Below, one piece after another: positions 1 to 10,029 of a stretch of 64,000 bases of DNA. The notes beneath the pieces were generated by a model that was given only the letters and a program-made list of their open reading frames with translations, was not told the origin of the DNA and made no database searches. The number at the start of each line of letters is the position of its first letter. Positions within the stretch are counted from its first letter, which is position 1. Position numbers and translations under genes: made by a program. Source of the stretch: Colwellia sp. Arc7-635 (lineage in GTDB: Bacteria; Pseudomonadota; Gammaproteobacteria; Enterobacterales; Alteromonadaceae); the NCBI RefSeq assembly GCF_003971255.1, contig NZ_CP034660.1:2170001-2234000 (forward strand). Direction: 5' to 3'.

Positions 1-2
1 AA

Positions 3-422
3 GCACGCTGGATGATCACAGATCAAGGTGAATATTGGGCTGACTGGGGCTTGTTACTCGAAGTTGAAAAAGAGCATAATCTCGATGTTTGGGAAGTCAC
101 CACGGGTCTGCTCTTTGAAAAAGAATTTGGCCGTAGTAGTTTAGCGTTGAATGCTTTTTTAATTTATGAAAGTGGCGGTGATATCGAAAATGAATTTGAA
201 ACAGAGTTTCGCTTACAATATCGCTATCGTTGGTTACCACAAGTTCAGCCCGCGATTGAAATTTATGTTGGTGAAGACTACACGGGTATTGGCCCAGCGT
301 TTATGGGTATACAAAGATTTGATGGACAAAAACAATTGAAATGGGAGCTCGGATTTATCACAGGTTTAAATGGCGATAGTAAAGATCACATATTACGTGC
401 GGCGATAGAATATGAATTTTAA
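3..422 (+). CDS. Outer-membrane beta-barrel protein, C-terminal part (cut by window edge)
   Basis: The reading frame is open to the first bases of the window, so the gene begins upstream and only about 139 C-terminal residues are seen. The fragment alternates hydrophobic and polar residues (for example FRLQYRYRW and LNAFLIYES) and ends in IEYEF. A terminal Phe is the usual recognition signal of outer-membrane barrels. I infer a transmembrane barrel, probably a small porin-like or resistance-type outer membrane protein, but cannot name the family. The next gene starts 11 bases before its stop, so the two are probably co-translated. Confidence 0.55.
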   Translation, partial: ARWMITDQGEYWADWGLLLEVEKEHNLDVWEVTTGLLFEKEFGRSSLALNAFLIYESGGDIENEFETEFRLQYRYRWLPQVQPAIEIYVGEDYTGIGPAFMGIQRFDGQKQLKWELGFITGLNGDSKDHILRAAIEYEF

Positions 423-1236
423 GCCCACAGAGCTTAAAAGCTTGTTTGCTCGTCAATTACTTTGGTGTGCTTTTGCTATTACCTTATTGGTTTTTTCATT
501 GGGTATTAGCTGGCAAGCGAGTAAAGAGGCAAATTTCTTATATGGCTTTTGGTATCAAACCTTAGAAATAAATAATGTTATTAGCCGAAACGTGCCAAAA
601 AACAGCCAAGGTAAGCGCGACTTTCCTATTAATGACCGTGAATTACATGAAGAAAAGTTTGCTGAAATCGTGACAGCCATTCATCAACATGGTCATGGTT
701 TAACTGATATAGGCTATATCAATAATCAGGCGCAATCGAAAAAACTATTAACCACCAGCGAAGTGCAGCATTTACAAGATGTAGCTAATTTACTCGATAG
801 TGTTAGCCGTTTTTGGTGGATTAATTTATTGTTTCTAATCGGTTTATCAAGTATCTACTGTCGAAAGCCAAAAGTAGTAACAAATACCGAGCAACAAATC
901 TTAGTTAAACATCAGCCGTTAAGTGCGGTGTCGATAAGCACAATGCCAACTGGTCAGCAAAAGTTAGCTGCGTTAGTGACCGTTATTATTTTGATCATAG
1001 CGCTATTAGGACTTTGGGGGTTTACACAAGTGTTTTACTATTTGCATACGGTTGTTTTCCCAGCAGACCATCAATGGTTTTTTTACTACAAAGATTCACT
1101 GATGGCATCGTTGATGAAAGCACCCGATATATTTGCTGCTATTGCAGCGCAGCTGCTTGTGGTGGCATTACTAATTGCTGGCGGTATTGACAGGTTTATT
1201 ACACATTTACAGCGTAAATTTTTCACTGTAGCTTAA
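412..1236 (+). CDS. DUF1461-like integral membrane protein
   Basis: The 274-residue protein has an N-terminal membrane segment (about 16-34), a second near 134-148, a third near 185-210 and a last one near 240-260. The stretch between the last two contains LHTVVFPADHQWFF and a short amphipathic segment, which resembles the signature region of the DUF1461 (TIGR01906) membrane proteins. Function is unknown. It overlaps the upstream barrel gene by 11 bases, so they probably form one transcription unit that ends here. Family assignment is by eye and only moderately sure. Confidence 0.5.
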   Translation: MNFKPTELKSLFARQLLWCAFAITLLVFSLGISWQASKEANFLYGFWYQTLEINNVISRNVPKNSQGKRDFPINDRELHEEKFAEIVTAIHQHGHGLTDIGYINNQAQSKKLLTTSEVQHLQDVANLLDSVSRFWWINLLFLIGLSSIYCRKPKVVTNTEQQILVKHQPLSAVSISTMPTGQQKLAALVTVIILIIALLGLWGFTQVFYYLHTVVFPADHQWFFYYKDSLMASLMKAPDIFAAIAAQLLVVALLIAGGIDRFITHLQRKFFTVA

Positions 1237-1633
1237 CGTTGTAAATTAAGATAAAGGTGCTGTTGTTCTAGCATCAATATTCGCGTTGAAATTAGCCTAG
1301 CATTAGCACGAATATCAGCAATTTATCTCAGAAATTATAACTGTAGTTTTATCCGCACTCACACCAGTATCTATATTTAGTACAAGTCTTTGTTCGGGCT
1401 CCGTATTAGCGTTAAAGTTTAAACATTTGAATGAGGTCCAGGAATGACACGTCACCTGCTATAAACAGATTCATTCCTTATAATTATGAAAATAGAGACC
1501 GTTTCATTTATATAGTCATTTGAAAAGGGAAAGGAAAGTCTAATAAAACTATTGTCGTAGTTACTGAATAAACTCAGTTTACAGTAGTATTAGTGATGTG
1601 ATGTGATGTGATGTGAATTAATTGCCTATACCA
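1237..1633. other. Intergenic stretch with no gene
   Basis: This is the gap between two convergent genes. Apart from a short GTGAT tandem repeat near its right end I see no gene, clear terminator or RNA. Confidence 0.6.
1593..1616. repeat. GTGAT tandem microsatellite
   Basis: Four exact copies of the pentamer GTGAT are followed by a fifth that breaks at its last base. It lies downstream of the LprI-like gene, outside any reading frame, and could vary in copy number without affecting a protein. Confidence 0.9.
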
Positions 1634-2041
1634 TCAATCATTAAGGCTACTGAGCTCTTCAATACGATATTGTGTTAACGTGATATAGCACTTTTTAAAC
1701 GCTGAGGCTGCGCTAGGATCAGGCGTTTTAACCAAGTACTGCCAACGACAATTATTCTCGCGATAGCTAATAAAGTTACGTTGTGAGCGTTTAAACATAT
1801 TTATTGTCGCGCGGCGGCCGTTACTAGCCGCGAGCTCTTCTAAAATAAAGGTTTGGTTATTCACCCATGTTTGCAGTTCACGATCTTTCTTTTCTTTAAT
1901 ATCATCTAAGCAACGTGATAGCTCTGTTGTCGTTGCCATTTTTTCTTCACAACCTTGCACCGTGTTTTTAGCCATAGCAGTGCTAGAAAACAGTATAAAA
2001 CACGTTAATACATAGCGACTAAGGTTGTTATAATTCATCAA
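1634..2041 (-). CDS. LprI-like (DUF1311) secreted protein
   Basis: The 135-residue product begins with a signal peptide (hydrophobic run VLTCFILFSSTAMA, cleavage expected after about residue 24). The mature part carries CEEKMATTTELSRCLDD followed by an amphipathic helix, then RSQRNFISYRENNCRW and a final Cys. This is the Cys and aromatic pattern of the LprI N-terminal / DUF1311 family, whose mycobacterial member inhibits lysozyme. A periplasmic role is expected, but lysozyme inhibition here is only inferred. It ends the leftward run yciB-yciI-this gene; the spacing to yciI is 13 bases. Confidence 0.6.
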   Translation of the reverse strand: MMNYNNLSRYVLTCFILFSSTAMAKNTVQGCEEKMATTTELSRCLDDIKEKKDRELQTWVNNQTFILEELAASNGRRATINMFKRSQRNFISYRENNCRWQYLVKTPDPSAASAFKKCYITLTQYRIEELSSLND

Positions 2042-2054
2042 TAAAACTCAATAC

Positions 2055-2357
2055 TTAATTAGGAAGTACTTTTTTGTACGGTTTAACGGTAACGTTTTTA
2101 TAAACACCCGCTGCGATGTAAGGGTCTTTATCAGCCCATTGTTTAGCGTCAACTAAACTATCAAATTCTGCAATAATAAGTGAACCCGTAAAGCCGGCGT
2201 TACCTGGATTCTCACTGTCAATTGCCGGACAAGGGCCCGCGACTAAAAGCTTACCTTGGTCTTGTAATACACGTAATCGAGCTAAATGATCTTCACGTAC
2301 GCTCATACGCAAGGCTAAACTATTTTCAACATCTTCACTGTAAATAAGGTAAAACAT
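2055..2357 (-). CDS. yciI: YciI family protein
   Basis: The protein is about 100 residues and begins [10 protein letters not shown] chose this ATG over a TTG 12 bases upstream because the family normally starts directly with the first beta strand (M-Y-V-I). The conserved His in REDHLARL and the motif VAGPCPA are typical of the YCII ferredoxin-like fold, seen as a small dimeric domain of unclear catalytic role. It sits downstream of yciB, as in many gammaproteobacteria, which supports the call. The gap to yciB is about 46 bases. Confidence 0.85.
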   Translation of the reverse strand: MFYLIYSEDVENSLALRMSVREDHLARLRVLQDQGKLLVAGPCPAIDSENPGNAGFTGSLIIAEFDSLVDAKQWADKDPYIAAGVYKNVTVKPYKKVLPN

Positions 2358-2403
2358 TTTTACATCCAAAATTATGTAGTTATTAATAAAAAGAGTCGTG
2401 TGA

Positions 2404-2952
2404 TTACTCTTTATTTTCTTCTTGATCGTCTGGCATATATTTATACAAAGACATCACCGAGCCAACCGCAAATACCAAGGTTAAGCCAGTTAATCCAAAT
2501 ACTTTAAAGTTAACCCAAGTTTCAAGGCTAAAGTTAAAAGCAATGTACCAATTAAGTATGCCACATAGTGCGAAAAACATCGCCCAGGCAAAGTTAAGTT
2601 TGTTCCAAATATCTTCAGGTAAGGTCAATGCTTCACTTAAAAATTCTTTGATGATATTTTTTTTGAATACGGTTTGACTAACAATTAACGCCACAGCAAA
2701 AATCCCTTGGATAATGGTAACTTTCCATTTTAAAAAGGTATCGTCGTGCATATAAATAGTTAGACCGCCAAATATGGCAATGAGACCAAAAAAGATCAGA
2801 TTTCTTTTTGGAATAGGTTGTTTCTTAATTAAGAAATAAGTAATTTGAATGGCTGAGGCAACAATCAATGAGCCGGTTGCCCAGTAAATATCAGCAAATT
2901 TATAAAAAACAAAAAAAATAACTAGCGGAATATATTCTAAAAATGCGTGCAT
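2404..2952 (-). CDS. yciB: Inner membrane-spanning protein YciB (septation protein A family)
   Basis: The 182-residue polytopic protein begins [19 protein letters not shown], which matches the YciB/IspA family in sequence and length (about 180). Hydrophobic segments lie near 5-25, 28-44, 52-66, 77-95, 119-138 and 148-170. Family members in Escherichia coli interact with cell elongation and division proteins and affect envelope integrity. Motif [17 protein letters not shown] is characteristic. It starts the leftward yciB-yciI-LprI group. Confidence 0.9.
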   Translation of the reverse strand: MHAFLEYIPLVIFFVFYKFADIYWATGSLIVASAIQITYFLIKKQPIPKRNLIFFGLIAIFGGLTIYMHDDTFLKWKVTIIQGIFAVALIVSQTVFKKNIIKEFLSEALTLPEDIWNKLNFAWAMFFALCGILNWYIAFNFSLETWVNFKVFGLTGLTLVFAVGSVMSLYKYMPDDQEENKE

Positions 2953-3380
2953 AAGCTCGATATCAAAAATTACAATAGGTCGATTCTATCCAAAGCTAAG
3001 CCATACGCCAATCTATTTTAATCAGCTAATCGCCATTCTCGGTAATTAATCACTAATTTAGTGCTTATAAAGCTAACATAGCTGCTTAAATTTTTTAAAT
3101 AGTGATATTTGTCACTGATATCATGAATGGTGATTTTTTATATTTATAGACTATATGAAAATGAGTTATCAAAAGTTTAAAACGGGTTGTCTGATCTTTA
3201 TTGTCCTAGCATAAAAATTTCAATTTAAAAGACACCAATATCAAACATAACGGTCAGTCATAAGCAGTTTAGTAAGAATATTGATGTCTTTATTTTACTT
3301 TATCTAAACTTGTCTTAGCTATGTTTAGCTCGTCTAAGCACAGCAAAGTTTAATTCAGCTTAACTTTATTTTAGTTTCAC
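2953..3380. other. Intergenic region upstream of yciB
   Basis: The region lies between the stop of the M24 peptidase gene and the start of yciB, both leftward, so it should contain the yciB promoter. I see only a small inverted repeat, AGTGA and TCACT separated by six bases at 3101-3116, which is CRP-like in geometry but off-consensus at the outer base. No gene is visible. Confidence 0.45.
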
Positions 3381-4601
3381 TTAAGCTTGCTGATAACCAA
3401 ACGGATCATCAATTGAATAAGAAGGTTCTGTAAACCATTTAGCACCGGTGTCAGTCATGTAGAAGTGATCTTCAAGTCGTACACCAAATTCATTCGGCAA
3501 TACCAGCATAGGTTCGTTAGAAAAACACATGCCTTTAGCCAATGGCGTTCTATCACTACGCACCAAATAAGGCCATTCATGAATATCTAAACCTACGCCA
3601 TGGCCTGTTCTGTGTGGGCAACCCGGTGTTTCATAATCGGGTCCCATGTTTTGTTGTGCTAAATAATCTCGTGCTGCTACATCGACATCACCACATGGAA
3701 CGCCAATTTTTGCAGCATCAAATGCGGCTTTTTGTGCTAGTTTTTCTACTAACCACATATCGCGTTGTCGTTGATTTGGCTCACCAAAAACATAAGTGCG
3801 GGTAATATCAGAGTTATAACCTTCAACCTGACAACCGGTATCAATTAACACGATATCATTTTCTGCTAATGTTTTTGGTGACTTCACGCCGTGCGGATAA
3901 GATGAGTCTTCGCCAAAAAGTACGATACAAAAATATGAGCCAGCTGTAGCACCAACTTTTCGGTGTGCTTGGTCAATAAAATCAGTGACTTCTTGAGTTG
4001 ATATACCGACGCGAAGAATACGAGCAACAGCTTTATGTACTTTCATGGTCATGTCTTTTGCTTTTTGTAGCAATACGATTTCACTATCTGATTTTTCAGC
4101 TCGACAGCCGGCGGTTACACATTTTGCATCGATAAGCTCCAATGCTGGTGCTGCTTTTTTAATACCGTCAGCGATAAAAAATGCCGTTGATTCGTCAATA
4201 GCCAAACGACCACTGTTAATACCGCACTCAGCCAAGGTTTGTTTGACTAGTTCATAAGGGCTTTCATGTTCTTGCCAAGCTTTTATATCACCTTGCACGG
4301 TCATATATTGGCTAAGCGTACTGACTTCAAAAAATGGCGTAATATATTTAATGCTACCTTGTTGGGGAATAATAGCGCCAACCATGCGTTCACTGGCGTA
4401 CCAACGCGTACCAGTAAAATAATATAAATTGGTACCCGCATTAACATAGGTAGCCGCAATATCATTTTCAACCATAATGGCTTGCGCTTTTTCAATACGC
4501 TGAGCTAATTCAGCTTCTGATATCGCTTCGACCTCGTGAGTCATATTAACTAAATTTTCAAGTTCAATTTTTGCGGTCGAGCCACCAACGCCTATAGTCA
4601 T
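3381..4601 (-). CDS. M24 family metallopeptidase (Xaa-Pro aminopeptidase/dipeptidase type)
   Basis: The 406-residue protein has a creatinase-like N-terminal domain (about 30-165) and a pita-bread catalytic domain (about 175-400). All five metal ligands expected for M24 are present: D254 and D265 in IDTGCQVEGYNSD, H334 in GHGVGLDIHE, E363 in NEPM and E377 in RLEDHF. It is therefore likely an active dinuclear metal enzyme that cleaves Xaa-Pro bonds in the cytoplasm. The start has a good ribosome site (AAGGAA about 5 bases upstream). DddP, a DMSP lyase, belongs to the same superfamily, but the canonical peptidase motifs make a peptidase more likely. Confidence 0.8.
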   Translation of the reverse strand: MTIGVGGSTAKIELENLVNMTHEVEAISEAELAQRIEKAQAIMVENDIAATYVNAGTNLYYFTGTRWYASERMVGAIIPQQGSIKYITPFFEVSTLSQYMTVQGDIKAWQEHESPYELVKQTLAECGINSGRLAIDESTAFFIADGIKKAAPALELIDAKCVTAGCRAEKSDSEIVLLQKAKDMTMKVHKAVARILRVGISTQEVTDFIDQAHRKVGATAGSYFCIVLFGEDSSYPHGVKSPKTLAENDIVLIDTGCQVEGYNSDITRTYVFGEPNQRQRDMWLVEKLAQKAAFDAAKIGVPCGDVDVAARDYLAQQNMGPDYETPGCPHRTGHGVGLDIHEWPYLVRSDRTPLAKGMCFSNEPMLVLPNEFGVRLEDHFYMTDTGAKWFTEPSYSIDDPFGYQQA

Positions 4602-4941
4602 ACTTGTTCCTTAAAGTTTTAAATAGTGCTTGTTTGTTTTTGGGTATTTTATCTATAGTTTACTAGGGGATATAGCAATTAAACTAATTAATCGCTGATT
4701 ACAAGCTGGCATAGATAGCCAATTAGCTGTGTTACTTTCAATCCCAATAGCCTGCTATTGCTCAATCAATGCCTTGTTCTTGACTATTCAATTTCAATTG
4801 AGCACTGACTTAATCTAATAGCTATTATGTATACTTTATACAAAAAACAAAAGATGTATCGCACTAATACTTATTTGGCTCATAACATAAGCTCATTTTC
4901 TAATGAGATACTTTTGGAATTAAAGCGGCGATTGTTGATAA

Positions 4942-4979
4942 CTAATTTATAGTAAGCTAATTAACTTACTATAAATTAG
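4942..4979. repeat. Perfect 15-bp inverted repeat
   Basis: CTAATTTATAGTAAG at 4942-4956 is matched exactly by its reverse complement at 4965-4979, with an 8-base loop. There is no T tract, so it is not a typical intrinsic terminator. It may be an operator or a small repetitive palindrome. Confidence 0.8.
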
Positions 4980-5135
4980 ACAACTGATATTGACTGCGAG
5001 TAACGTGAAGACAAAAAGAAATTTATTTTAGGGCAATGCGGTCAAGTTTTATAAGCTTTAAAGATTTTAGGTACTTGCTGTGCTATCAGTGCTTGCTAAA
5101 GGCTTTTAATGCACGTTGTTAATAACAGTATTCAG

Positions 5136-5208
5136 TAACGACAGCTTCAATAACACAGTTTAAATAGCACAGTTTAAATAACACAGCTTCAATAACGACA
5201 GTTTCAAA
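5136..5208. repeat. Degenerate 14-15-bp direct repeats
   Basis: Five consecutive units of the form AAC(G)ACAGCTTCAAT / AACACAGTTTAAAT follow one another directly upstream of the hydrolase-OsmC gene, ending about 36 bases before its ATG. They lie where a leader or promoter would be, but their role is unknown. Confidence 0.7.
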
Positions 5209-5244
5209 AACTGATTATTAGCCCAACTAACGAAAGGATCAACT

Positions 5245-6516
5245 ATGCGCAAAAAAGTCGAATTTATCAGCGGAGAACACAAATTAAGTGGTTTATTGGA
5301 AAGTCCTGAATCTGATGTTAAGTTTTATGCCTTATTTGCCCATTGTTTCACCTGCGGAAAAGACATCGCAGCGGCATCGCGTATTAGTCGTGCTTTGGTA
5401 AGCAAAGGCATTGCAGTGCTAAGGTTTGATTTTACCGGCCTAGGCAATAGCGATGGCGACTTTGCGAACAGTAACTTCTCTTCGAATATTCAAGATTTAA
5501 TTGCTGCTGCTGATTTTTTACGAGCAGAATACCAGGCGCCAAGATTACTCATTGGCCATAGTTTAGGTGGGGCAGCTGTGCTTGGCGTGGCGCAACATGT
5601 TGAAGAAGCCACAGCTGTTGTGACTATTGGTGCACCGTCTGACGCGGCACATGTCGCGCATAACTTTGCACTACATCTTGATGACATAGAAAAAAATGGT
5701 AAAGCCGAAGTAAACTTAGCTGGGCGAGTATTCACCATAGAAAAACAATTTCTAGATGACATTAAACGCTACGACACCAGTCATATTGGTCAACTTAGAA
5801 AAGCATTATTAGTTATGCATTCACCTGTAGACAGTACAGTGAATATCAGTGAAGCAGAGAAAATTTATCAAGCAGCACTACACCCAAAAAGTTTTGTTAG
5901 TTTAGATGATGCCGACCATCTCTTGACCAATAAACGTGATGCAGAATATGCGGCAGATGTCATTTCGTCTTGGGTAGGTCGTTATATTGATGATGTTCCG
6001 AACACCAAGCAAAGTGTGCAAACTAGCAGCGAAAATACTAGCAGTGAAAAAAGTAATGCGGTTAGTGATGCCGATAGTAATAGTGTTGTGAAAGGTCATG
6101 TATTAGTTGAGGAAAAAAATCATAAATTTACCCAACATATCAGCACTAATAGTCATTACTGGCTTGCAGATGAACCTGAAAGTGTTGGCGGTAATAATAT
6201 GGGGCCCGATCCTTACGAGCACTTACTCGCAGGTTTAGGTGCATGTACCGCCATGACCTTGCGCATGTACGCGGTACGAAAAAACTTGCCGGTCAAGCAT
6301 ATCAAAGTTGAATTAACTCATAGCCGCAACTATCAACAAGATTGTCAGCAATGCGAAAACAAAACGCAGGGTATTGAGGCGATAGTGCGAGACATTAGCT
6401 ATGTTGGCGAACTAGATGCAGAGCAACAAGCACGATTTCTAGAAATAGCAGACAAATGTCCCGTGCATAAAACACTGCATAACAATGTAACAGTGGTTAG
6501 CCGATTGGTTGATTGA
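5245..6516 (+). CDS. Bifunctional alpha/beta hydrolase - OsmC family protein
   Basis: Two domains are fused in 423 residues. Residues 1-255 form an alpha/beta hydrolase with the nucleophile elbow GHSLGG, the FTGLGNSDG oxyanion-region motif and a late His in DADHLL. Residues about 280-423 form an OsmC/Ohr-type peroxidase-like domain with two Cys, one in GLGACTAM and one in DKCPVHKTL, the usual redox pair. The fusion is a known arrangement in proteobacteria and suggests detoxification of an acyl or organic hydroperoxide substrate in the cytoplasm. The linker (about 255-278) is Ser- and Asn-rich. A ribosome site (GAAAGGA) precedes the ATG. Confidence 0.88.
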   Translation: MRKKVEFISGEHKLSGLLESPESDVKFYALFAHCFTCGKDIAAASRISRALVSKGIAVLRFDFTGLGNSDGDFANSNFSSNIQDLIAAADFLRAEYQAPRLLIGHSLGGAAVLGVAQHVEEATAVVTIGAPSDAAHVAHNFALHLDDIEKNGKAEVNLAGRVFTIEKQFLDDIKRYDTSHIGQLRKALLVMHSPVDSTVNISEAEKIYQAALHPKSFVSLDDADHLLTNKRDAEYAADVISSWVGRYIDDVPNTKQSVQTSSENTSSEKSNAVSDADSNSVVKGHVLVEEKNHKFTQHISTNSHYWLADEPESVGGNNMGPDPYEHLLAGLGACTAMTLRMYAVRKNLPVKHIKVELTHSRNYQQDCQQCENKTQGIEAIVRDISYVGELDAEQQARFLEIADKCPVHKTLHNNVTVVSRLVD

Positions 6517-6821
6517 GTCTTGGTGATTAATTCTTGATGTGCAACTATCTATGCGAAATTATCGATTCACAGTTATCAAGATGAAATGAACGAGGTGCAT
6601 TATTGAGTGAGAGTAGTTAAAGTGACCCCAGTTAGTCATTGCAGATAGCGATGGCGAATAACATAAACAGCCAGAATTACAGCTAAAATAACCGCTAGAA
6701 CTCTGGTCGTTTATGTGACTAAAAAAGCCATTAATTCCTAAAAATAATGAAAAGCTCTTTTAGTTGTCAAGTAAGCAGGTTGTCAGCTTAACTGAATCGT
6801 CTAAGTGTTTTAGTTAAGCGA
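6517..6821. other. Short convergent intergenic stretch
   Basis: The hydrolase-OsmC gene and the leftward aldehyde dehydrogenase gene converge here. I see no gene, and no convincing terminator with a T tract. Confidence 0.5.
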
Positions 6822-8276
6822 TTACTCAATACCGCCCATGCAAAGATATTTAATCTCTAAGTAATCGTCTAAACCATATTTTGAACCTTCTCGGCCATTA
6901 CCCGACTGTTTTACACCACCAAATGGTGCTGCTGCATTTGATATCAAACCTTCGTTAATGCCTACCATTCCGTATTCTAGGGCTTGTGCAACTCGCCAAA
7001 CTCGGCCAATATCACGGCTATAAAAATAGGCGGCTAAACCGTATTCTGTATCGTTTGCCATAGCGATAACATCAGCTTCATCTTCAAAAGCGATAATGGT
7101 AGAAACCGGACCAAATATTTCACTGTGCGCAATGGTCATATCATGAGTGACTTGCGTTAATATTGTCGGCTGGTAAAAGTGACTTCCTGCTTGATGGCGT
7201 TTTCCGCCCATAGCTAACACCGCGCCTTGGCTAATTGACTCATCAACAAGTTTAGCCACGCCATCAACCGCGTCACTGGTAATTAAAGGTCCAATATCGG
7301 TATGATCATTAAGGCCATTACCGACCGTTAATTTAGCCACAGCAGCAGTGAATTTTTCTGTAAAAACAGTTAATACGTCTTTTTGGACAAAAATTCGGTT
7401 TGTGCAAACGCAGGTTTGTCCGGCATTTCTGTATTTAGAATTGATCGCACCTTTAACGGCTTCGTCAATGTCGGCGTCATTAAAAACAATAAAAGGAGCA
7501 TTGCCGCCCAATTCCATCGAAACTTTTTTAACGGTTGAAGCACATTGCTTAATCAGCATTTTTCCTACCGCGGTTGAGCCAGTAAAAGTGAATTTTGCAA
7601 TGTCAGGATGGGTGGTAAGTACTTGACCTATTTCACTTGCCTTTTCACCTACTACAACATTAAAAACACCGGCAGGAATACCTGCACGCTGAGCTAATTC
7701 GGCCATTGCTAATGCCGATAAAGGTGTTTGTGCAGCAGGACGTACAACAAAGGTACAGCCAGCAGCCAGAGCCGCAGCGGCTTTACGTGCGATCATTGCA
7801 TTAGGAAAATTCCATGGTGTGATCGCAGCAACAACACCAATAGCTTGTTTGATGACAATGACTTTTTGATTAGCTGACAAACTAGGAATGGTATCGCCAT
7901 AAACGCGTTTACTCTCTTCAGCAAACCATTCAATAAAACTAGCGCCATAAGCTATTTCACCCTTAGCTTCAGCAAGTGACTTGCCTTGTTCAAGTGTCAA
8001 TATGCGTGCTAAATCTTCTTGATGCGTCATCATCAGATTAAACCAATTACGTAATAGGTTTGCTCGCTCGTGGGCAGGTTTTGCAGACCAAGACTTGAAT
8101 GCGCTTTTAGCGGCTTGTACGGCAAGGGTCGCTTCATCAGCACCGGCATCGCTAACTTGAACAATAAGTTCGCCCGTTGCCGGATTTAACACCTTAAAGC
8201 TCGAATCGCTCTTGTGCCAATTTCCGTTAATATACGAGCAAGTGTTCATTAAGGTTGTGTCTTTAATATTGTGCAA
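6822..8276 (-). CDS. gabD: NAD(P)-dependent succinate-semialdehyde dehydrogenase family protein
   Basis: The 484-residue enzyme has the aldehyde dehydrogenase hallmarks: PWNFPNAM, the general base Glu in VSMELGGNAPF, and the catalytic Cys in GQTCVCTNR. Length and the FEPVSTII-like and GVKQSGNGREG regions fit the GabD branch, which oxidises succinate semialdehyde to succinate (glutarate semialdehyde is an alternative substrate). The start is interesting: an internal ATG at 8249 lacks a ribosome site, whereas the TTG at 8276 has AAGGAG six bases upstream, so I prefer TTG. It is divergent from a class III CoA-transferase gene, and the two may belong to one dicarboxylate degradation route, which is inference. 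Confidence 0.8.
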   Translation of the reverse strand: MHNIKDTTLMNTCSYINGNWHKSDSSFKVLNPATGELIVQVSDAGADEATLAVQAAKSAFKSWSAKPAHERANLLRNWFNLMMTHQEDLARILTLEQGKSLAEAKGEIAYGASFIEWFAEESKRVYGDTIPSLSANQKVIVIKQAIGVVAAITPWNFPNAMIARKAAAALAAGCTFVVRPAAQTPLSALAMAELAQRAGIPAGVFNVVVGEKASEIGQVLTTHPDIAKFTFTGSTAVGKMLIKQCASTVKKVSMELGGNAPFIVFNDADIDEAVKGAINSKYRNAGQTCVCTNRIFVQKDVLTVFTEKFTAAVAKLTVGNGLNDHTDIGPLITSDAVDGVAKLVDESISQGAVLAMGGKRHQAGSHFYQPTILTQVTHDMTIAHSEIFGPVSTIIAFEDEADVIAMANDTEYGLAAYFYSRDIGRVWRVAQALEYGMVGINEGLISNAAAPFGGVKQSGNGREGSKYGLDDYLEIKYLCMGGIE

Positions 8277-8814
8277 AATATTCTCCTTAGCGCTTATTCA
8301 GGTGTAAAGATGACAAACGTGTGCAAAGTCATATAAAAGTTAGGCAAAGCAACAGCTAGGTGCTCAAAGACCCGTGTTGTGCTTGTGAATTGTCGATATT
8401 ATTTTTTTTCTCAATAGCTAAGCTGAAATTCACAGGGATTTACCTGTCAATGACTTATCAATCAGTTATTTATCAAGCAAATGCCAATTAACTGTGAATT
8501 AACTAACTACAAATTAGTCAACTTCGAATCAGCAATCAACCAAGTATTAACCATTACAGTACTTATTACTTAGCGACCTTTCATTTAGCGACTAGGCACT
8601 TTACATACTCGTTATTTTAAGGCAAAAACTGAAAACTCAAGTTAGATGCAAAATAAAGTATGATGATTTTTTGCCTTTTGATCTAAAAATAGTCAGTAAG
8701 CCTTGATAAATATCTATTTTAAAGCTGTTTTATCTGTGAGTGATAAATTATCATAATTTAGCTATTTATATTTGCATGATCTGCAATATCTCGACTAATT
8801 TAAGGTTTTATTAC
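8277..8814. other. Divergent intergenic region
   Basis: This 538-base stretch lies between the dehydrogenase and CoA-transferase genes and should contain promoters for both. It is AT-rich. I could not identify a specific operator, RNA or additional gene in it. Confidence 0.45.
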
Positions 8815-10029
8815 ATGTCTGAAGCGCTAAAGGGTATTAAGGTCGTTGACCTAAGCAGAATTTTGGCTGGTCCTTGGGCATCGCAAATGTTGGCTGATAT
8901 GGGCGCAGAAGTGATCAAAGTTGAACGCCCCAATAAAGGTGATGATACCCGACATTGGGGACCTCCATTTATCAAACCAGCGCAAGATAATGAGCCTGCA
9001 CAAGCCGCATATTACCATTGTGCTAATCGCAACAAACAATCGATAGCCATTGATATCACTCAGCCTCAAGGGCAACAAGTGATCAAAGACATGATTGCTA
9101 AAGCTGATGTCTTAATCGAAAACTATAAGGTTGGTGGCCTAGAAAAATACGGCCTGAGTTATCAACAAGTAAAAACACTCAACCCCGCATTGATTTATTG
9201 CTCAATCACCGGTTTCGGTCAGCATGGACCTTACGCGCATAAAGCCGGTTACGACGCCATGATACAAGGTGAGGGCGGTTTAATGAGTTTAACGGGGGAC
9301 GCTGACGGTGAAGCAATAAAAGTTGGCGTGGCAGTGGTTGATGTTATGACGGGGCTTTATAGTGCTAATGCTATTCTGGCGGCATTATTAGCTAAAGCAC
9401 ATACTAAAAAAGGTCAGCATATTGATATCGCCTTACTTGATGTACAAGTTGCAACGTTAGCTAATCAAGGGATGAACTACCTAACCACCTTACAAAACCC
9501 AAAACGCTTGGGTAATGCCCATCCTAATATTGTGCCTTATCAAACTTTTGCTACCAATGACGGCAGTTTAATATTGGCTATTGGTAATGATCAGCAATTT
9601 GACAAGTTTTGCCATGCCGCAAACTGTCATGAACTTGCTCAAAATGCTTTGTATCAAACAAACCAGCAGCGAGTAGAGAATCGCAGTGAACTTATCCCCA
9701 TACTAGCGAATATTATGGCGCGACAAAGCACCCATTATTGGGTATCAACACTAGAAGCAATAGCAGTACCTTGCGGGCCGGTAAATACCTTAGCGCAAGT
9801 ATTTCAACATCCACAAGTGCAACATCGTCAAATGGTTAAGCAAGTACCCGATAAAAATGGCACTTTGATTAACACCATTGCATCACCGATTAACTTATCA
9901 GATACACCATTACAATATAAACACGCGGCGCCGAATATTGGCGAGCATACAGAGCAAGTTTTGCGAGGTTTTCTTGATTATAACGACGAGAAAATTACGG
10001 AGTTATTGCATAACTCGATCGTGAATTGA
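8815..10029 (+). CDS. Class III CoA-transferase (CaiB/BaiF family)
   Basis: From the ATG at 8815 the protein is 404 residues and begins MSEALKGIKVVDLSRILAGPW, the classic family III opening. A GTG 75 bases upstream would add residues absent from the family. The catalytic Asp is expected in the GYDAMIQGEGG region, and the GLYSANAILAAL helix is typical. Such enzymes move CoA between an acyl-CoA and a free acid in the cytoplasm. Together with the divergent SSADH-like gene, glutarate or succinate as partner is plausible (compare succinyl-CoA:glutarate CoA-transferase), but the substrate cannot be read from the sequence. AAGG lies about 10 bases upstream of the ATG. Confidence 0.85.
   Translation: MSEALKGIKVVDLSRILAGPWASQMLADMGAEVIKVERPNKGDDTRHWGPPFIKPAQDNEPAQAAYYHCANRNKQSIAIDITQPQGQQVIKDMIAKADVLIENYKVGGLEKYGLSYQQVKTLNPALIYCSITGFGQHGPYAHKAGYDAMIQGEGGLMSLTGDADGEAIKVGVAVVDVMTGLYSANAILAALLAKAHTKKGQHIDIALLDVQVATLANQGMNYLTTLQNPKRLGNAHPNIVPYQTFATNDGSLILAIGNDQQFDKFCHAANCHELAQNALYQTNQQRVENRSELIPILANIMARQSTHYWVSTLEAIAVPCGPVNTLAQVFQHPQVQHRQMVKQVPDKNGTLINTIASPINLSDTPLQYKHAAPNIGEHTEQVLRGFLDYNDEKITELLHNSIVN

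Larger units (their letters stand above)
4602..5244. other. Divergent intergenic region with a palindrome and short direct repeats
   Basis: This 643-base region separates the leftward peptidase gene from the rightward hydrolase-OsmC gene and must hold both promoters. It contains a 15-base perfect hairpin and a run of 14-15-base repeats, listed separately. No gene is seen. Confidence 0.5.

Noticed and set aside
3381-4601. DMSP lyase DddP
   Set aside because: DddP belongs to the M24 superfamily, but this protein has all five canonical metal ligands and the M24 peptidase length, so a peptidase call is safer.
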